From Salinivirgaceae bacterium (GTDB taxonomy: Bacteria > Bacteroidota > Bacteroidia > Bacteroidales > SZUA-534): a DNA stretch of 64,000 nucleotides. The notes beneath the pieces were generated by a model, which was not told where the DNA came from, made no database searches, and saw only the letters and a program-made list of their open reading frames with translations. This document shows, in pieces, positions 1 through 9,438 of this stretch (its first letter is position 1; each line of letters begins with the position of its first letter). A program made the position numbers and the translations under genes. The stretch spans positions 62,001-126,000 of the forward strand of contig JAFVGW010000007.1 in the NCBI GenBank assembly GCA_017474765.1, given 5' to 3'.

Positions 1-963
1 CCGTCGGTACATCACTTGAAGCATTTCGGTGCGCGCGGCATTTGTATATTCTTGATTTCCACCTTTATTGATGACATACTGATAGGCTTCGACGGCCGTT
101 GCAAAGTCGTTGTTGTCAGTTGCCAGCCGCGCCAGAGCCACCACCCTATGGCCGTCTTCGCTGAGCCGACGGTCGAGCGCGCGCGCCTGAATCAGAGCCA
201 TCGGAAAATTGCGGTTTTGAACATAAATCCAAATCAGCAACTCTGCAAAGGCTTTATTATCAGGATAGTTCCGCGAGTATTCGAGCAGTTTGTCAATTAG
301 CAGTTGGTTGAGCGATTCGTCGGCATCGTTGTAAATGGCCTGCTGAAAATAGTTCTGTACCTGCTGCATATAGACATCGCTCACGTTGAGCAATTCCAGA
401 AACTCAACAATCATCTGACTGTAATTGCGCTGATAATAATAGAGTTGCGCCATTTCAATACGAAAGTCGTAAGCGCCTTTCATCAGTTTGCGGCCAGTGG
501 CGTAAACCTCTTCGGCAAGTTCGTAGTTGCGCTTATCGATGAATGCCGATGCCAGATTGTTAATCTGACTGACGCTTGGAGTTAACTTCTTGATAGTCTG
601 ATGGTAAATTTGCTTTGCGCGGTCGGGATTCCCTTTTAGTTCCTGAAGATTTCCCAAATCGACGTTGTACTTCAGATTGTTGCGGTTCAACTTTATCTGC
701 CCCTCGATGAGCGATTCCGCTTTCTCATAATCAGGTATTTGCAGAAGCGAATTCAGATAGTAGCCATAATAGAAATCGGAGCGGCCTTTCTGGTAGAGTT
801 TCTCAAACAGGTCGGCAGCCTTCTGATACACGCCCAAACGGTAATACTGCATGGCTAACTGGCTGTCGGTCAGTTGGTCTTGATTCTGCCCGATGACGAT
901 GGAATTCGCCATAAGGAGGCTGAACAAAAACACTAATTTAAGCCATGATGCAGTATTGCGCAC
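1..963 (-). CDS. Secreted TPR-repeat protein (3' end outside window)
   Basis: The minus frame is open from position 963 to the left edge, giving 321 residues with the C-terminus missing. I choose a GTG start at 963 because it gives a classic signal peptide (MRNTASWLKLVFLFSLL, then MANSIVIGQ). The next in-frame ATG (912) would cut the signal in half, and an in-frame stop lies just upstream. The mature part is helical with TPR-type periodicity (QLAMQYYRLGVYQKAADLF, later LASAFIDKRNYELAEEVYATG). It is therefore probably a periplasmic or outer-membrane-associated scaffold. No enzyme motif is visible and I do not recognise the specific family. Confidence 0.75.
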   Translation of the reverse strand, partial: MRNTASWLKLVFLFSLLMANSIVIGQNQDQLTDSQLAMQYYRLGVYQKAADLFEKLYQKGRSDFYYGYYLNSLLQIPDYEKAESLIEGQIKLNRNNLKYNVDLGNLQELKGNPDRAKQIYHQTIKKLTPSVSQINNLASAFIDKRNYELAEEVYATGRKLMKGAYDFRIEMAQLYYYQRNYSQMIVEFLELLNVSDVYMQQVQNYFQQAIYNDADESLNQLLIDKLLEYSRNYPDNKAFAELLIWIYVQNRNFPMALIQARALDRRLSEDGHRVVALARLATDNNDFATAVEAYQYVINKGGNQEYTNAARTEMLQVMYRR

Positions 964-988
964 GATTTCAGTGTTTTACAATTACCAA

Positions 989-1450
989 TTAGCGCAGACG
1001 GTCGGCTGATTTCACCAGGTCGTCGTCGGCTTTGATGCCTTTGTGCGCCAAAATCAGCAAGATGACATTGACAACAGGAATGGCGAAGGCAAACCTCGGG
1101 CTGACTGACGCGCCCATTCCCATTGCTCGCTGCAACTCAATGCAGTATGCAGTCATACCCAATAGTATAACTATTTGAAGTACAATGTTTAATCTTGCAA
1201 TTTTCATCTGCCGCGTGCGGTTGCCGAAAAGAAAAATGTTAATCAGGCAAAGCACAGCCACACAGGCAGTTGCGAATCCGAGCGGTAGCATGGTTGTCGG
1301 CTGCATTTCTGGAACTGCAGGCGACAGATGGCAAGCGGTTACGTTGAATGTCAGAAGTCCGTTGCCTATGCCAGCAAACGGCAGGCCGAAAAGGCTGAAT
1401 GTGAGCGCTGAAGCCACAAACAAATAAACTGATTGGATTCGTTGTATCAT
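989..1450 (-). CDS. DUF4293 family membrane protein
   Basis: The protein has about 153 residues and four hydrophobic segments. It starts MIQRIQSVYLFVASALTFSLF and ends in a short charged tail. This architecture and the MIQRIQ(S/T)xYL opening are those of the DUF4293 family, found in Bacteroidota and of unknown function. An ATG four codons upstream (1462) is possible, but the MIQRIQ start matches family members as I remember them. It lies 25 bases upstream of the TPR gene on the same strand, so the two are probably co-transcribed. Confidence 0.8.
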   Translation of the reverse strand: MIQRIQSVYLFVASALTFSLFGLPFAGIGNGLLTFNVTACHLSPAVPEMQPTTMLPLGFATACVAVLCLINIFLFGNRTRQMKIARLNIVLQIVILLGMTAYCIELQRAMGMGASVSPRFAFAIPVVNVILLILAHKGIKADDDLVKSADRLR

Positions 1451-1652
1451 TTTGAAAATCAATTAAAATTCAATATTTTAACACGAATGCGGACGATTGC
1501 CACAACATCGAAACCGCATTGGTTTTGTGGCGTAAAGATAAGGCAATTTGCTTTTTCTGAACTCCAATTTAATTGTTGTTCGAAAAAATACGGACAGACA
1601 TATATATAAGTATATCGGCCATCAAACAATTACACACTACTGAAAACTTTGA

Positions 1653-1660
1653 TACATTTG
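1653..1660 (+). promoter_or_regulatory. Candidate -7 promoter box (TACATTTG)
   Basis: Perfect match to the Bacteroidota -7 consensus TAnnTTTG, 27 bases before the ATG of the DUF486 gene. I see no convincing -33 TTG at the usual spacing. Confidence 0.5.
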
Positions 1661-1686
1661 CGGCCGTTTTACAAAAAAAACTGATT

Positions 1687-2055
1687 ATGAAACCGATAAT
1701 TACAATTTTGCTGCTTATTGTTTCAAACACATTCATGACTTTCGCGTGGTACGGCCATCTGAAATTCGGCGAGATGCGCGGATTCAAGGACCTCGGGCTG
1801 TGGGCAATAATTCTCATAAGTTGGGGTATTGCTTTGTTTGAATATTGCTTTCAGGTTCCAGCCAACCGCATCGGCTCAAACATTAACGGAGGACCGTTTA
1901 ATCTGATACAACTAAAAGTGATTCAAGAAGTTGTGTCGCTGACGGTCTTCACAGTTTTCACCATCACGGTTTTCAAAACCGAGACATTCCGTCTCAACCA
2001 CATCATCGGGTTTTGTTTCCTGATTCTGGCTGTCTATTTCATTTTCAAGAAGTAA
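1687..2055 (+). CDS. DUF486/DMT-like small membrane protein
   Basis: The protein has 122 residues and four predicted membrane spans (ITILLLIVSNTFMTFAWYGHL; a segment around WAIILISWGIALFEY; VVSLTVFTVFTITVF; IIGFCFLILAVYFIF). The motifs FAWYGHLKF and FEYCFQVPANRIG are typical of the DUF486 branch of the drug/metabolite transporter superfamily, whose substrate is unknown. The frame is open upstream to 1573, but the ATG at 1687 gives the correct N-terminal membrane segment and follows a TAnnTTTG box. It is a single gene convergent with the DUF6048 gene. Confidence 0.85.
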   Translation: MKPIITILLLIVSNTFMTFAWYGHLKFGEMRGFKDLGLWAIILISWGIALFEYCFQVPANRIGSNINGGPFNLIQLKVIQEVVSLTVFTVFTITVFKTETFRLNHIIGFCFLILAVYFIFKK

Positions 2056-2079
2056 CGGATTTTGCCGAATCGGCGGTCA

Positions 2080-2778
2080 TTACTCAATTTCATAACCGTC
2101 GCTGCCAGCACTGCGGATTGGAATAGCGTACATTATGGAGTAACTCATGCCTGCATTGAACCGATTGAAGCCCTTGCCGTATCCTGGCACGATGTATGGA
2201 GTCATTGATTTGTAATCAGTATGCGAAAACATCATTTTTGCTCTGATTGTCAACCCGATATACAGGTTTTTCAGCAATTCGCCTTTGACACCGACAACCG
2301 CTTCACCCCAATATGCGGTAATGTTTGACAAAGGAATGCCATCGACAGAATCGCCCCAAACACCTGACACCACCGCATAAGGCGCCTCATGGCTGAACTT
2401 TGTGCCTGCGAACCTCAGGCCGAGAAAGAAAATGTCGCGGTCGAGACGGTGCTTGTATTTCAGCAAGTTATAGTCAAGGCCGATTCGAGCATACTGACCG
2501 CTCATTTTGTATCGTAAACTGTCAGTGTTATGCTTGAGCGACTGGTTGCCAAACTCAATCACGGGGAAAAAATTGTAATGCAATTCGGCATCGACCGAAA
2601 ACTCCATTCCGTGCGAACCAATCTCGCGCACATAGGGCAGCGCAAGGCGCGACAAATCGTATCCCACGCGCACAAACACCTGGCGGCGAGGCAGTTCGTC
2701 GAACTCAAACTGGGCTGTGGCGCAAAACCATGAGCACACAAGCAGAAGACTAAAAGAATATTTCAGCATGCATTTCAT
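2080..2778 (-). CDS. DUF6048 family secreted protein
   Basis: The protein has 232 residues and an N-terminal signal peptide (MKCMLKYSFSLLLVCSWFC, cleavage near ATAQ). The mature part alternates hydrophobic and polar residues and has aromatic-rich strands (YARIGLDYNLL, FFLGLRFAG), as expected of a small outer-membrane beta-barrel. It matches the DUF6048 family I know from Bacteroides; function unknown. The start overlaps the end of the upstream DUF6452 gene by about 29 bases, so the pair is translationally coupled. A second Met three codons in (2769) is an equally good start. Confidence 0.8.
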   Translation of the reverse strand: MKCMLKYSFSLLLVCSWFCATAQFEFDELPRRQVFVRVGYDLSRLALPYVREIGSHGMEFSVDAELHYNFFPVIEFGNQSLKHNTDSLRYKMSGQYARIGLDYNLLKYKHRLDRDIFFLGLRFAGTKFSHEAPYAVVSGVWGDSVDGIPLSNITAYWGEAVVGVKGELLKNLYIGLTIRAKMMFSHTDYKSMTPYIVPGYGKGFNRFNAGMSYSIMYAIPIRSAGSDGYEIE

Positions 2779-3448
2779 AGTCTTGGTCGATTTCGTCGGT
2801 AAAATAATGAATGGAATCAACAGCCATATTCATATAATATTGTTCGACACCCGTTTTGATGGAGTCAATGTAGGTATATGTGGTTTCGAACTTGTCCCAG
2901 CCGCGTATCGTATTGACTTTGATTTCTGGCTCGGTGGTGTCTGACGTGAAAGTGTAAGTGGTGTCGTATTTTACGAACGGCACCGAATCGACAACCTTAA
3001 CGTGAACAGTATCAAACCTGTAAGTCGGGCGATAGTCCTTTACTGAATACATGGTGTAGTCAAGGTCATGGAAGACGTAGAATGCGCCGCAACTCAGATT
3101 GACAATGCTCAACTCGGGTTGCGAGGCGACCCCCACAACGCTGCACCATTTTTCGGTAATGGTTTTTGTTACGCCGACAATGGTGAACTGAACCTGTGTT
3201 GTGTCGCCCGTAATGTCGAGCGGAATTGAAATCGATGTCGGCAAGGCACTGCCTCTGAACAGTACACTGTCGAGTTTTGGCATGTAGATGATGGTGGAGT
3301 CGATTTTCCGCCCCGACAGTGTCGTCAGGCGGCAGCGCAGCGGCGGGTACTGCTCGGTGGTGCACTCGGGTGGCTCATTATTGCAGGCGGCGAAGGCCAT
3401 CAGCAACAAAAGCGTCAAAAAAATCATCGGTTTAATTCTATTCACCAT
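2750..3448 (-). CDS. DUF6452 family lipoprotein
   Basis: The protein has 232 residues and starts MVNRIKPMIFLTLLLLMAF, followed by the lipobox AFAAC with the lipidated Cys near residue 22. The next residues are NNEPPECTTEQYPPLRC. The rest is beta-rich with no catalytic motif. The position just upstream of, and overlapping, the DUF6048 gene is the usual Bacteroidales pairing, which suggests an outer-membrane lipoprotein-barrel pair of unknown function. A longer start at 3490 would place 14 extra residues before the signal and is less likely. Confidence 0.8.
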   Translation of the reverse strand: MVNRIKPMIFLTLLLLMAFAACNNEPPECTTEQYPPLRCRLTTLSGRKIDSTIIYMPKLDSVLFRGSALPTSISIPLDITGDTTQVQFTIVGVTKTITEKWCSVVGVASQPELSIVNLSCGAFYVFHDLDYTMYSVKDYRPTYRFDTVHVKVVDSVPFVKYDTTYTFTSDTTEPEIKVNTIRGWDKFETTYTYIDSIKTGVEQYYMNMAVDSIHYFTDEIDQDYEMHAEIFF

Positions 3449-3566
3449 AGCCGCCAAAATTAGTGTTTTTAGCAACGCAAACGCAAACATTTAAGCAAAC
3501 AAAAGGCCAACAGTCTGTCTTTGTTCCCAAATCCTAAAACCTGATTTCTAAATCCTAAATAAAACT

Positions 3567-3574
3567 TATTTTTG
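3567..3574 (+). promoter_or_regulatory. Candidate -7 promoter box of rnpB (TATTTTTG)
   Basis: TAnnTTTG match ending six bases before the predicted 5' end of the RNase P RNA, the expected distance for a -7 element. Confidence 0.6.
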
Positions 3575-3579
3575 CGCCC

Positions 3580-3953
3580 GATAGCAGGCCGTCCTGTCGC
3601 GCTGCGCAAGCAGTGAGGAAAGTCTGGGCAACGCAGGGCATCGACCTTCCGAAAGAAAGGTGTCCGTGAGGGTACAGAAGGGCAGAAGAAAACAACCGCC
3701 GCGCAAGCGGTAAGGGTGAGAAGGCGGTGTAAGAGACCACCAGAGCCGCGGGTGACCGTGGCCGCTGTGCCCCTGTCGAGTTGAAAGGCCATGTATATCA
3801 CAACCCGCTTCGGCGGACAAGGTTGCTCGTCTTGTTTTTGGCGACAAATGTTGTGAGGGGTAGGCCGATAGTGGTTGCGGGCAACCGCAATTCGAGATAA
3901 ATGACAGGACCTTGCTCTGGCAAGGACAGAACCTGGCTTACAGGCCTGCTATC
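3580..3953 (+). ncRNA. rnpB: RNase P RNA, catalytic subunit (type A)
   Basis: The ends pair as helix P1: GATAGCAGGCC at 3580-3590 with GGCCTGCTATC at 3943-3953. Near the 5' end is the conserved GAGGAAAGTC...GGGC block (about 3612-3630). Near the 3' end is ACAGAACCTGGCTTACAGGC, containing the universal ACAGAA...GGCTTA signature. Length is about 374 nt, normal for a type A bacterial RNA. It processes the 5' ends of tRNA precursors. It stands alone between divergent genes with its own promoter box. Confidence 0.97.
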
Positions 3954-4064
3954 TTTTTGTTTTCTTAAGTCTGTTTCAATTGCCCGCAAGTGAAAAAATA
4001 CCCTGACTATTGATTTTTGTTGACAATCTTGTAAAAAAATCGCATATTTATCGTTTACATCTGA

Positions 4065-6227
4065 ATGGCGGATGGTATGGTAAAGAGAACGATGTCAACG
4101 GCTATAACATTCATGTTCACAGCAATTTTATGTCTGTGCGCATTTTTAGTGCCAGAGGCGGTCTGCGCCGCTCCTGACGACGATTCCGCTCCGTCTGACA
4201 CATCGCTCAATAAGGCATTCGAAGAATTGTTCTCTGCAAAAACGGCCAAAGACAGCATAAATGCATACAATGATATCGGTTGGTATCTCTACAACAATAA
4301 CGATTTCCATAAATCGGTTGAAATGTTCCGAAGCGCACTAAATATCAGTGTGGCGGTGGAAGACAAAAAGAATATGGCCGTCTGCTGCCAGAATCTTGGA
4401 AATGCCTTGGCGATGATGAACGAATTCAACGAGGCTAACGAATACAACCACAAGGCACTCAACTTGTACTACGAGCTCAACAACCAGGAAGCAATCAGCA
4501 ATGTGTGCAAGGCTATAGGAATTATGTGCATCCAGCACCATTTGTATAGAACCGGGACAGGATATCTGAACCGCGCACTCGGCATCGATACCATTATGAG
4601 TATCCGTACAGGCGGCAATCTTACTGATGATGTGGCTTTTGATTATTTGTATTTAGGATACGCCGACATCAACAAATATCACGATACTCGCAGCGTCAGA
4701 ACATTGCAACAGGCCAAGTCGAAAAACCTGAAGGCCTACAAAATGTTGTCGAAGACAAAAAACGAGATTGGTATGGCCTACAGCAGCAAGAATCTGATGG
4801 ACATCTATCTTGAAATTGCACGAAACTCGACAGGACAGCGACAGAAATCAATGCTCGACAGTAGCTTGATGTATTACAACATCGGCTCTAAGATTATGAA
4901 GGAGCTCAATTTAAATTCTCTTTCGGTCGATTTTATGTTGTGGAAAGCAAAATATGCAATTGAAAACCATCAGTTCGACCAGGCATGGAATCTGTTCGGG
5001 CAGATAGCCACTTCCATCAACGACGGTACGTCCGACTCATACAGGGTTGAGTATGGCTATGCCATGGCCGACTACTATGAAGCCATTGGCTACTACAGAT
5101 TGGCTTACGAATGGTTGAACAGAGCAGCGAGATCTGAAAAACGGCAATTGAACCGCGAGTTTGCAGTTAAATCGGCTAAAATGAGCATCAAGAACGATTT
5201 CGCCAGCATTCTGCAGCAAAACGAAATCGACAGGGAAAACGAAAATATTGTACGTCACGAGCAGGAAATAAGGTTTCGAATCATAACCTCCGCAGTCATT
5301 TTGGCGCTGGTGATGATTGTTATTCTGATCATTGTCATCCAAGGTGGCTTGAAACGTAGAAAGACGGTGGAGAGGCAATTAACGTCGAGCAATGAGGAAC
5401 TTGAGTCTCAAAAGGACCAGCTCGAAGTCATTAATGACCAGATTGCGTCTGGCATAAACTTCGCCCACCATCTGCAGACATCTATGCTGCCAACCGATGA
5501 ACAAATGAATGCATTGTTTGACGACACACTTATATTGTGGCGGCCGCTCGACATAGTTTCGGGCGATTTCTATTGGGTTTGCAGGGTGGGAGACAGGACT
5601 TTGTTCTCAATTGCCGACTGCACAGGGCATGGTGTTCCTGGCGGATTCATGAGTATGCTCGGAATATCCATTCTATCAGATATCACTCTGATGCCCGAAT
5701 TCAAGTCAGGAGAAATGAGTGCTGGCAACATACTCGACCTTATGCGCGACAAAGTTGTCGAATCGCTCCGCCAATCGAAAGAGAGCCACATGTCACTTGA
5801 CGGTATGGATATGGCCATCTGCATAATCGATAACAAAACATTGGAAATGCAGTATGCGGGCGCATTCAGACCTGCGATAGTAATAAGCGATGGAAAAATG
5901 ACTGAATATAAAGGAGATAGAATGCCAATTAGTTACATATCAGATAATCCAAGACCGTTTGTCACCCGAAAAATCGCTTTATCGAAAGGCGACAAGGTTT
6001 TCATCTATTCCGATGGCATTACCGATCAATTCGGGTATGGTCAGGATGGCGAAGAAAAGAAATACACATCGAGGAAATTACTTGCTTTGCTGAAAGAAAA
6101 CTGCGAGAAACCGTTCGATGAGCTGAAAAAGATTATCAATGACAGTATAGATGATTGGCGCGCGCCCGCAAACAAAAAATCGATAGCTCAAACTGATGAC
6201 ATAATTCTTTTGGGCGTTAAAATCTGA
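4065..6227 (+). CDS. TPR-transmembrane-PP2C (SpoIIE-type) phosphatase sensor
   Basis: The protein has 720 residues. After a signal peptide (from about residue 5: MVKRTMSTAITFMFTAIL...) comes a periplasmic region of about 370 residues with TPR units. One membrane span follows at about 405-428, then a coiled coil, then a C-terminal SpoIIE-type PP2C domain (about 480-720). The catalytic signatures are intact: SGDFYW (Asp near 501), ADCTGHGVPGG, YSDGITDQFG and the terminal DDIILLG. By family knowledge it is a Mn/Mg-dependent Ser/Thr phosphatase that would act on a cytoplasmic anti-sigma or anti-sigma-antagonist type partner; no partner gene is adjacent. A second paralog follows four bases downstream. 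Starts at 4077 or 4092 are also possible. Confidence 0.88.
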   Translation: MADGMVKRTMSTAITFMFTAILCLCAFLVPEAVCAAPDDDSAPSDTSLNKAFEELFSAKTAKDSINAYNDIGWYLYNNNDFHKSVEMFRSALNISVAVEDKKNMAVCCQNLGNALAMMNEFNEANEYNHKALNLYYELNNQEAISNVCKAIGIMCIQHHLYRTGTGYLNRALGIDTIMSIRTGGNLTDDVAFDYLYLGYADINKYHDTRSVRTLQQAKSKNLKAYKMLSKTKNEIGMAYSSKNLMDIYLEIARNSTGQRQKSMLDSSLMYYNIGSKIMKELNLNSLSVDFMLWKAKYAIENHQFDQAWNLFGQIATSINDGTSDSYRVEYGYAMADYYEAIGYYRLAYEWLNRAARSEKRQLNREFAVKSAKMSIKNDFASILQQNEIDRENENIVRHEQEIRFRIITSAVILALVMIVILIIVIQGGLKRRKTVERQLTSSNEELESQKDQLEVINDQIASGINFAHHLQTSMLPTDEQMNALFDDTLILWRPLDIVSGDFYWVCRVGDRTLFSIADCTGHGVPGGFMSMLGISILSDITLMPEFKSGEMSAGNILDLMRDKVVESLRQSKESHMSLDGMDMAICIIDNKTLEMQYAGAFRPAIVISDGKMTEYKGDRMPISYISDNPRPFVTRKIALSKGDKVFIYSDGITDQFGYGQDGEEKKYTSRKLLALLKENCEKPFDELKKIINDSIDDWRAPANKKSIAQTDDIILLGVKI

Positions 6228-6231
6228 CAGT

Positions 6232-8406
6232 ATGCGAATCAGACACTTACATATAATCTTTGCTATTATTGCTCTGACTGGTTGGAGCTTGAATCTGAAC
6301 AGCCAGCCAAAGACGCACATAGACAGCCTGACTGCCAGTTTGAGTGTCGTGTCTGATGACGAGCAGAAACTGAATGTTCTGCACGATATATGCTCACAGC
6401 ACATTAGTGTTGACTCGGTGCAGCTTTATGCCGAACAGATGCGTGCTTTGGCTGAGCAGATTAACAATTATGGCGCACTGGCCCGTGCTCATCAGTTTCT
6501 TGGATGGTGTCATGGAAACATGGGTAATTACGAGAGAGCATTGTCTAACCACTATCATGCGCTTATCATCTACGATTCAATTGCCGATTCACTGGGTATG
6601 GCACGTTGTTACAATGCAACCGGAGAAGATTTCCTCGACTTGAAAAATTATTATTCTGCTGATGAGTACTTCCATAAGGCGCTCGACATATACAACGCAC
6701 TGGGACTTGAATCGGAAATTCCGTCGATTTACCGTAATCTGGGCTCCATGTACAAGGATTACAAGATTTTTGAAACGGCGAGAAAATATTTCCGTGATGC
6801 CATAGAAATTGATTCTGCAAACAACTCACTTACAGGCATGACTATCGACTATAACTACATGGCTGAAACTGAGTATGATGAGTACCATGAGTCTAACAAT
6901 CGTACAAACATCATTTTGGCCAAACGTTACAGTGATATGTCGTATGCCACAGCTTCGGGGCTTGATGATTCAACCTATATATTCTATACCATTCAGAATT
7001 CATTGCCTATTTGTCTGGATTATGTCTGCATTCTCGATTCGGCCGCCCAAAAACACCTTCTCGATCATTGCGATTACATATACCAAATGGCCCTGAACTA
7101 TGTTGTGAAATATGGTTATTACTCAAGCTATTACAAACTCAAAAACTGTCGTGCAAGATACCTGCTGCTTAACCATAGGTATGCCGAATGTCTGAACCAG
7201 CTTGATTCTGTCAGACAAAAGTCAGATATTGATATTGATGAAGATCCGATAATTGACTACGACTGCTACATTGACTGCTATATTGCGATGGGAAACTACC
7301 AAAAAGCTCTGGAATACAGAAAACTGAAAGCCCTATCGGACGGTCAGGAATATTATTTGGAGACAACTCTCAACTCGTCGAAGTCGAGCACAAAAGATGA
7401 GTTTGAACAAATGTTGCATCAACAGGTTAAGGACAAACAAAAACGTGAGCTGATGTTCAAGGAACGCAAGAAGATGGTGAGAATCATCAACATTGCAGCC
7501 GGAGTATTGATAATTCTGTTGATTGTGATTGTGATTGTCAAGTTGCGCCAGATGCGTCATAAGCAAAGAAGCAATATAATGCTGCTCAAGCAGCAAGAAG
7601 AGTACGAATATCAGCGTAACATTTTGTCTGCCATCAATATACAAATAACTGACGGAATACGTTATGCCAAAGAGATTCAGAACTCGATTATTCCGTCGAC
7701 AAAAATAATGAACTCTATTTTTGGTGACAATCTGGTCATTTGGGAGCCACTTGATATTGTATCGGGCAATTTCTATTGGGCAACCCAAAAAGGCCGATAT
7801 AAGCTGATAGCCGTTGGCGATTGTTTGAGGCATGGCGTTCCGGGTGCGTTCACAAGTATGCTTGGCATTACATCGCTGAGTGATATAGCCACTTTGGAAG
7901 TTCCTGATAATCATTGCCCCACAGCCTCGTCGATGCTCGACAAGCTGCGCAACAAAATAGAAAATGCAATTCCCCACTCGGAAGGTTCTGAACCCGCTAA
8001 TATGATTGACATTGCTTTGTGCATAATCGATTCCGAAAGCAATACAATGCAGTATGCAGGCGCCCATTGCCCGATGTTCATCGTGCGCGACGGCAAGCTG
8101 ACAGAGATAAAATCGGACGATATACATATTGGCGACAGCGATGACAGCCTGGCAGAATTCACCAACATATCGATGGAGCTGCAGGAAGGCGATGTCTTGT
8201 ATTTCTACACCGACGGCATTGCGCAGCAGTTGAACTCTGAATGGGAATATTCTACAGGCATACTTACCGATCTGCTGACTCTCGTTTATGACAAACCTTT
8301 TGCCGAGCAGACCGAATATATCAACTACGCGCTGTCAAAATCCCCCAAGAGCAAAGAAATAATCAATCAAGTCGACGATATTCTGTTGGTGGGAATCAGA
8401 ATTTAG
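6232..8406 (+). CDS. Paralogous TPR-transmembrane-PP2C protein, probable pseudophosphatase
   Basis: The protein has 724 residues and the same architecture as its upstream neighbour: signal peptide, periplasmic TPR region, one membrane span (about 418-438), coiled coil and a SpoIIE-type domain. Two conserved catalytic positions differ. SGDFYW has become SGNFYW (Asn 513 instead of the metal-binding Asp), and DCTGHGVPGG has become DCLRHGVPGA. The later acidic motifs YTDGIAQQ and DDILLVG are kept. I infer a weakened or dead phosphatase that may bind signal or partner and regulate the active paralog. The gap of four bases implies co-transcription. A terminator-like hairpin follows at 8435-8462. 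Confidence 0.85.
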   Translation: MRIRHLHIIFAIIALTGWSLNLNSQPKTHIDSLTASLSVVSDDEQKLNVLHDICSQHISVDSVQLYAEQMRALAEQINNYGALARAHQFLGWCHGNMGNYERALSNHYHALIIYDSIADSLGMARCYNATGEDFLDLKNYYSADEYFHKALDIYNALGLESEIPSIYRNLGSMYKDYKIFETARKYFRDAIEIDSANNSLTGMTIDYNYMAETEYDEYHESNNRTNIILAKRYSDMSYATASGLDDSTYIFYTIQNSLPICLDYVCILDSAAQKHLLDHCDYIYQMALNYVVKYGYYSSYYKLKNCRARYLLLNHRYAECLNQLDSVRQKSDIDIDEDPIIDYDCYIDCYIAMGNYQKALEYRKLKALSDGQEYYLETTLNSSKSSTKDEFEQMLHQQVKDKQKRELMFKERKKMVRIINIAAGVLIILLIVIVIVKLRQMRHKQRSNIMLLKQQEEYEYQRNILSAINIQITDGIRYAKEIQNSIIPSTKIMNSIFGDNLVIWEPLDIVSGNFYWATQKGRYKLIAVGDCLRHGVPGAFTSMLGITSLSDIATLEVPDNHCPTASSMLDKLRNKIENAIPHSEGSEPANMIDIALCIIDSESNTMQYAGAHCPMFIVRDGKLTEIKSDDIHIGDSDDSLAEFTNISMELQEGDVLYFYTDGIAQQLNSEWEYSTGILTDLLTLVYDKPFAEQTEYINYALSKSPKSKEIINQVDDILLVGIRI

Positions 8407-8434
8407 GCGTTGGGTACAAGTTTTTAAAAACAAA

Positions 8435-8462
8435 AAGGCGCACGTGTTAACACATACGCCTT
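8435..8462. terminator. Bidirectional terminator hairpin
   Basis: AAGGCG...GTGT pairs with ACAC...CGCCTT between the convergent PP2C paralog and batE, with A/T-rich flanks on both sides. Confidence 0.6.
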
Positions 8463-8490
8463 AATAATTCAACGCTCCAATTCTATTCTC

Positions 8491-9261
8491 TTAGATAACA
8501 ATAAAATCCGAAGTTTTCACCCAGCCTTTGTTACCGTCTGACAAACGGATTTCCGACCAGTCGCCGTTGTGGTTGGTGACTTTGATTTTAAGGCCTTCGT
8601 GAATCAGAAAGAGTTCGGTGCCAGCGGCGTCGGGTGAACTTTTTACCACCACCGACGGCGTGACAACAATGGCTTCGGGCTCGTTGAGCACGGCGGCTTT
8701 CTGCTTGGACGAGAAACTAAACGAGAAGGCGGCTTCAACCACTAGCAACAAGCCAATCCAGAAGGCGAATCGGCGCAGCAGCGGACGGTCCGTCAGGAAG
8801 AAGAGCAGCAGAAGCACCAAAGCCGCCACAAATGAGACAATGCTCAAAACGGCCCATTGGTTCGACGTGAGCGCCCGCACAAGCGACTGCCCCCACGATT
8901 TCAGAAAAAATTCGGGCAGCACTTCAATCTTGTCAACAACGTGTGTGTTAGCCAGTTGCAGATTGAACTGAATATCCTCGTCGGTGGCGTTGAGTTTCAG
9001 TGCGCGCTCGTAGTTGGCAATGGCGTACGGAAATTTGTTCGATTTGTAGTAGGCGTTGCCCAGATTGAAATACAATTCCGACGACTCATATCCTTGAGCC
9101 ACAATACTTTCGTAGATACTAATTGCCTGCTCGTATTTTGTAGCCTGGTAGCATACCGCCGCCGAATCGAGTTGAGCCTTGAAATCGGCTGCCGAACTGC
9201 AAATTGGCATCATTGCCGCAATTGCTATTATAATGTGTTTTGCTATCTGTTTCATTGTCAT
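8491..9261 (-). CDS. batE: BatE: TPR and SH3-domain membrane protein of the Bat operon
   Basis: The protein has 256 residues. Order: signal peptide (MKQIAKHIIIAIAAMM), two TPR units (about 25-100, e.g. SELYFNLGNAYYKSNKFPYAI), two adjacent membrane helices (about 135-185), and a C-terminal bacterial SH3 domain (VVVKSSPD...GDWSEIRLSDGNKGWVKT). This is the standard BatE layout. It is the last gene of the moxR-bat operon. The Bat proteins form an envelope complex linked in Bacteroides fragilis to aerotolerance; the molecular mechanism is not settled. A start two codons in (9255) is equally plausible. Confidence 0.9.
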   Translation of the reverse strand: MTMKQIAKHIIIAIAAMMPICSSAADFKAQLDSAAVCYQATKYEQAISIYESIVAQGYESSELYFNLGNAYYKSNKFPYAIANYERALKLNATDEDIQFNLQLANTHVVDKIEVLPEFFLKSWGQSLVRALTSNQWAVLSIVSFVAALVLLLLFFLTDRPLLRRFAFWIGLLLVVEAAFSFSFSSKQKAAVLNEPEAIVVTPSVVVKSSPDAAGTELFLIHEGLKIKVTNHNGDWSEIRLSDGNKGWVKTSDFIVI

Positions 9262-9305
9262 TCATTTTTTAGACTTCAGACATCAGACAACGGACATCAG
9301 TCTGC

Positions 9306-9328
9306 GGACGCATTCTATGCGTCCCTAC
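9306..9328. repeat. Dispersed hairpin repeat, copy 1 (batD-batE gap)
   Basis: GGACGCA...TGCGTCC followed by CTAC. It is one of six intergenic copies of a GTAGGGACG...CGTCC hairpin in this window (others at 13327, 15640, 58076, 58130, 58658). Surrounding sequence is degenerate A/T-rich filler made of short repeats. Confidence 0.75.
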
Positions 9329-9438
9329 GTTGTCATTTATCTGATTATTCAATTCAATTCAATTTCAATAACTTATAACTTTAAACTTCTCAACTTTAAA
9401 CTTTGAACTCTTACCTCTAAACTCTTCCCTCTCACCTT

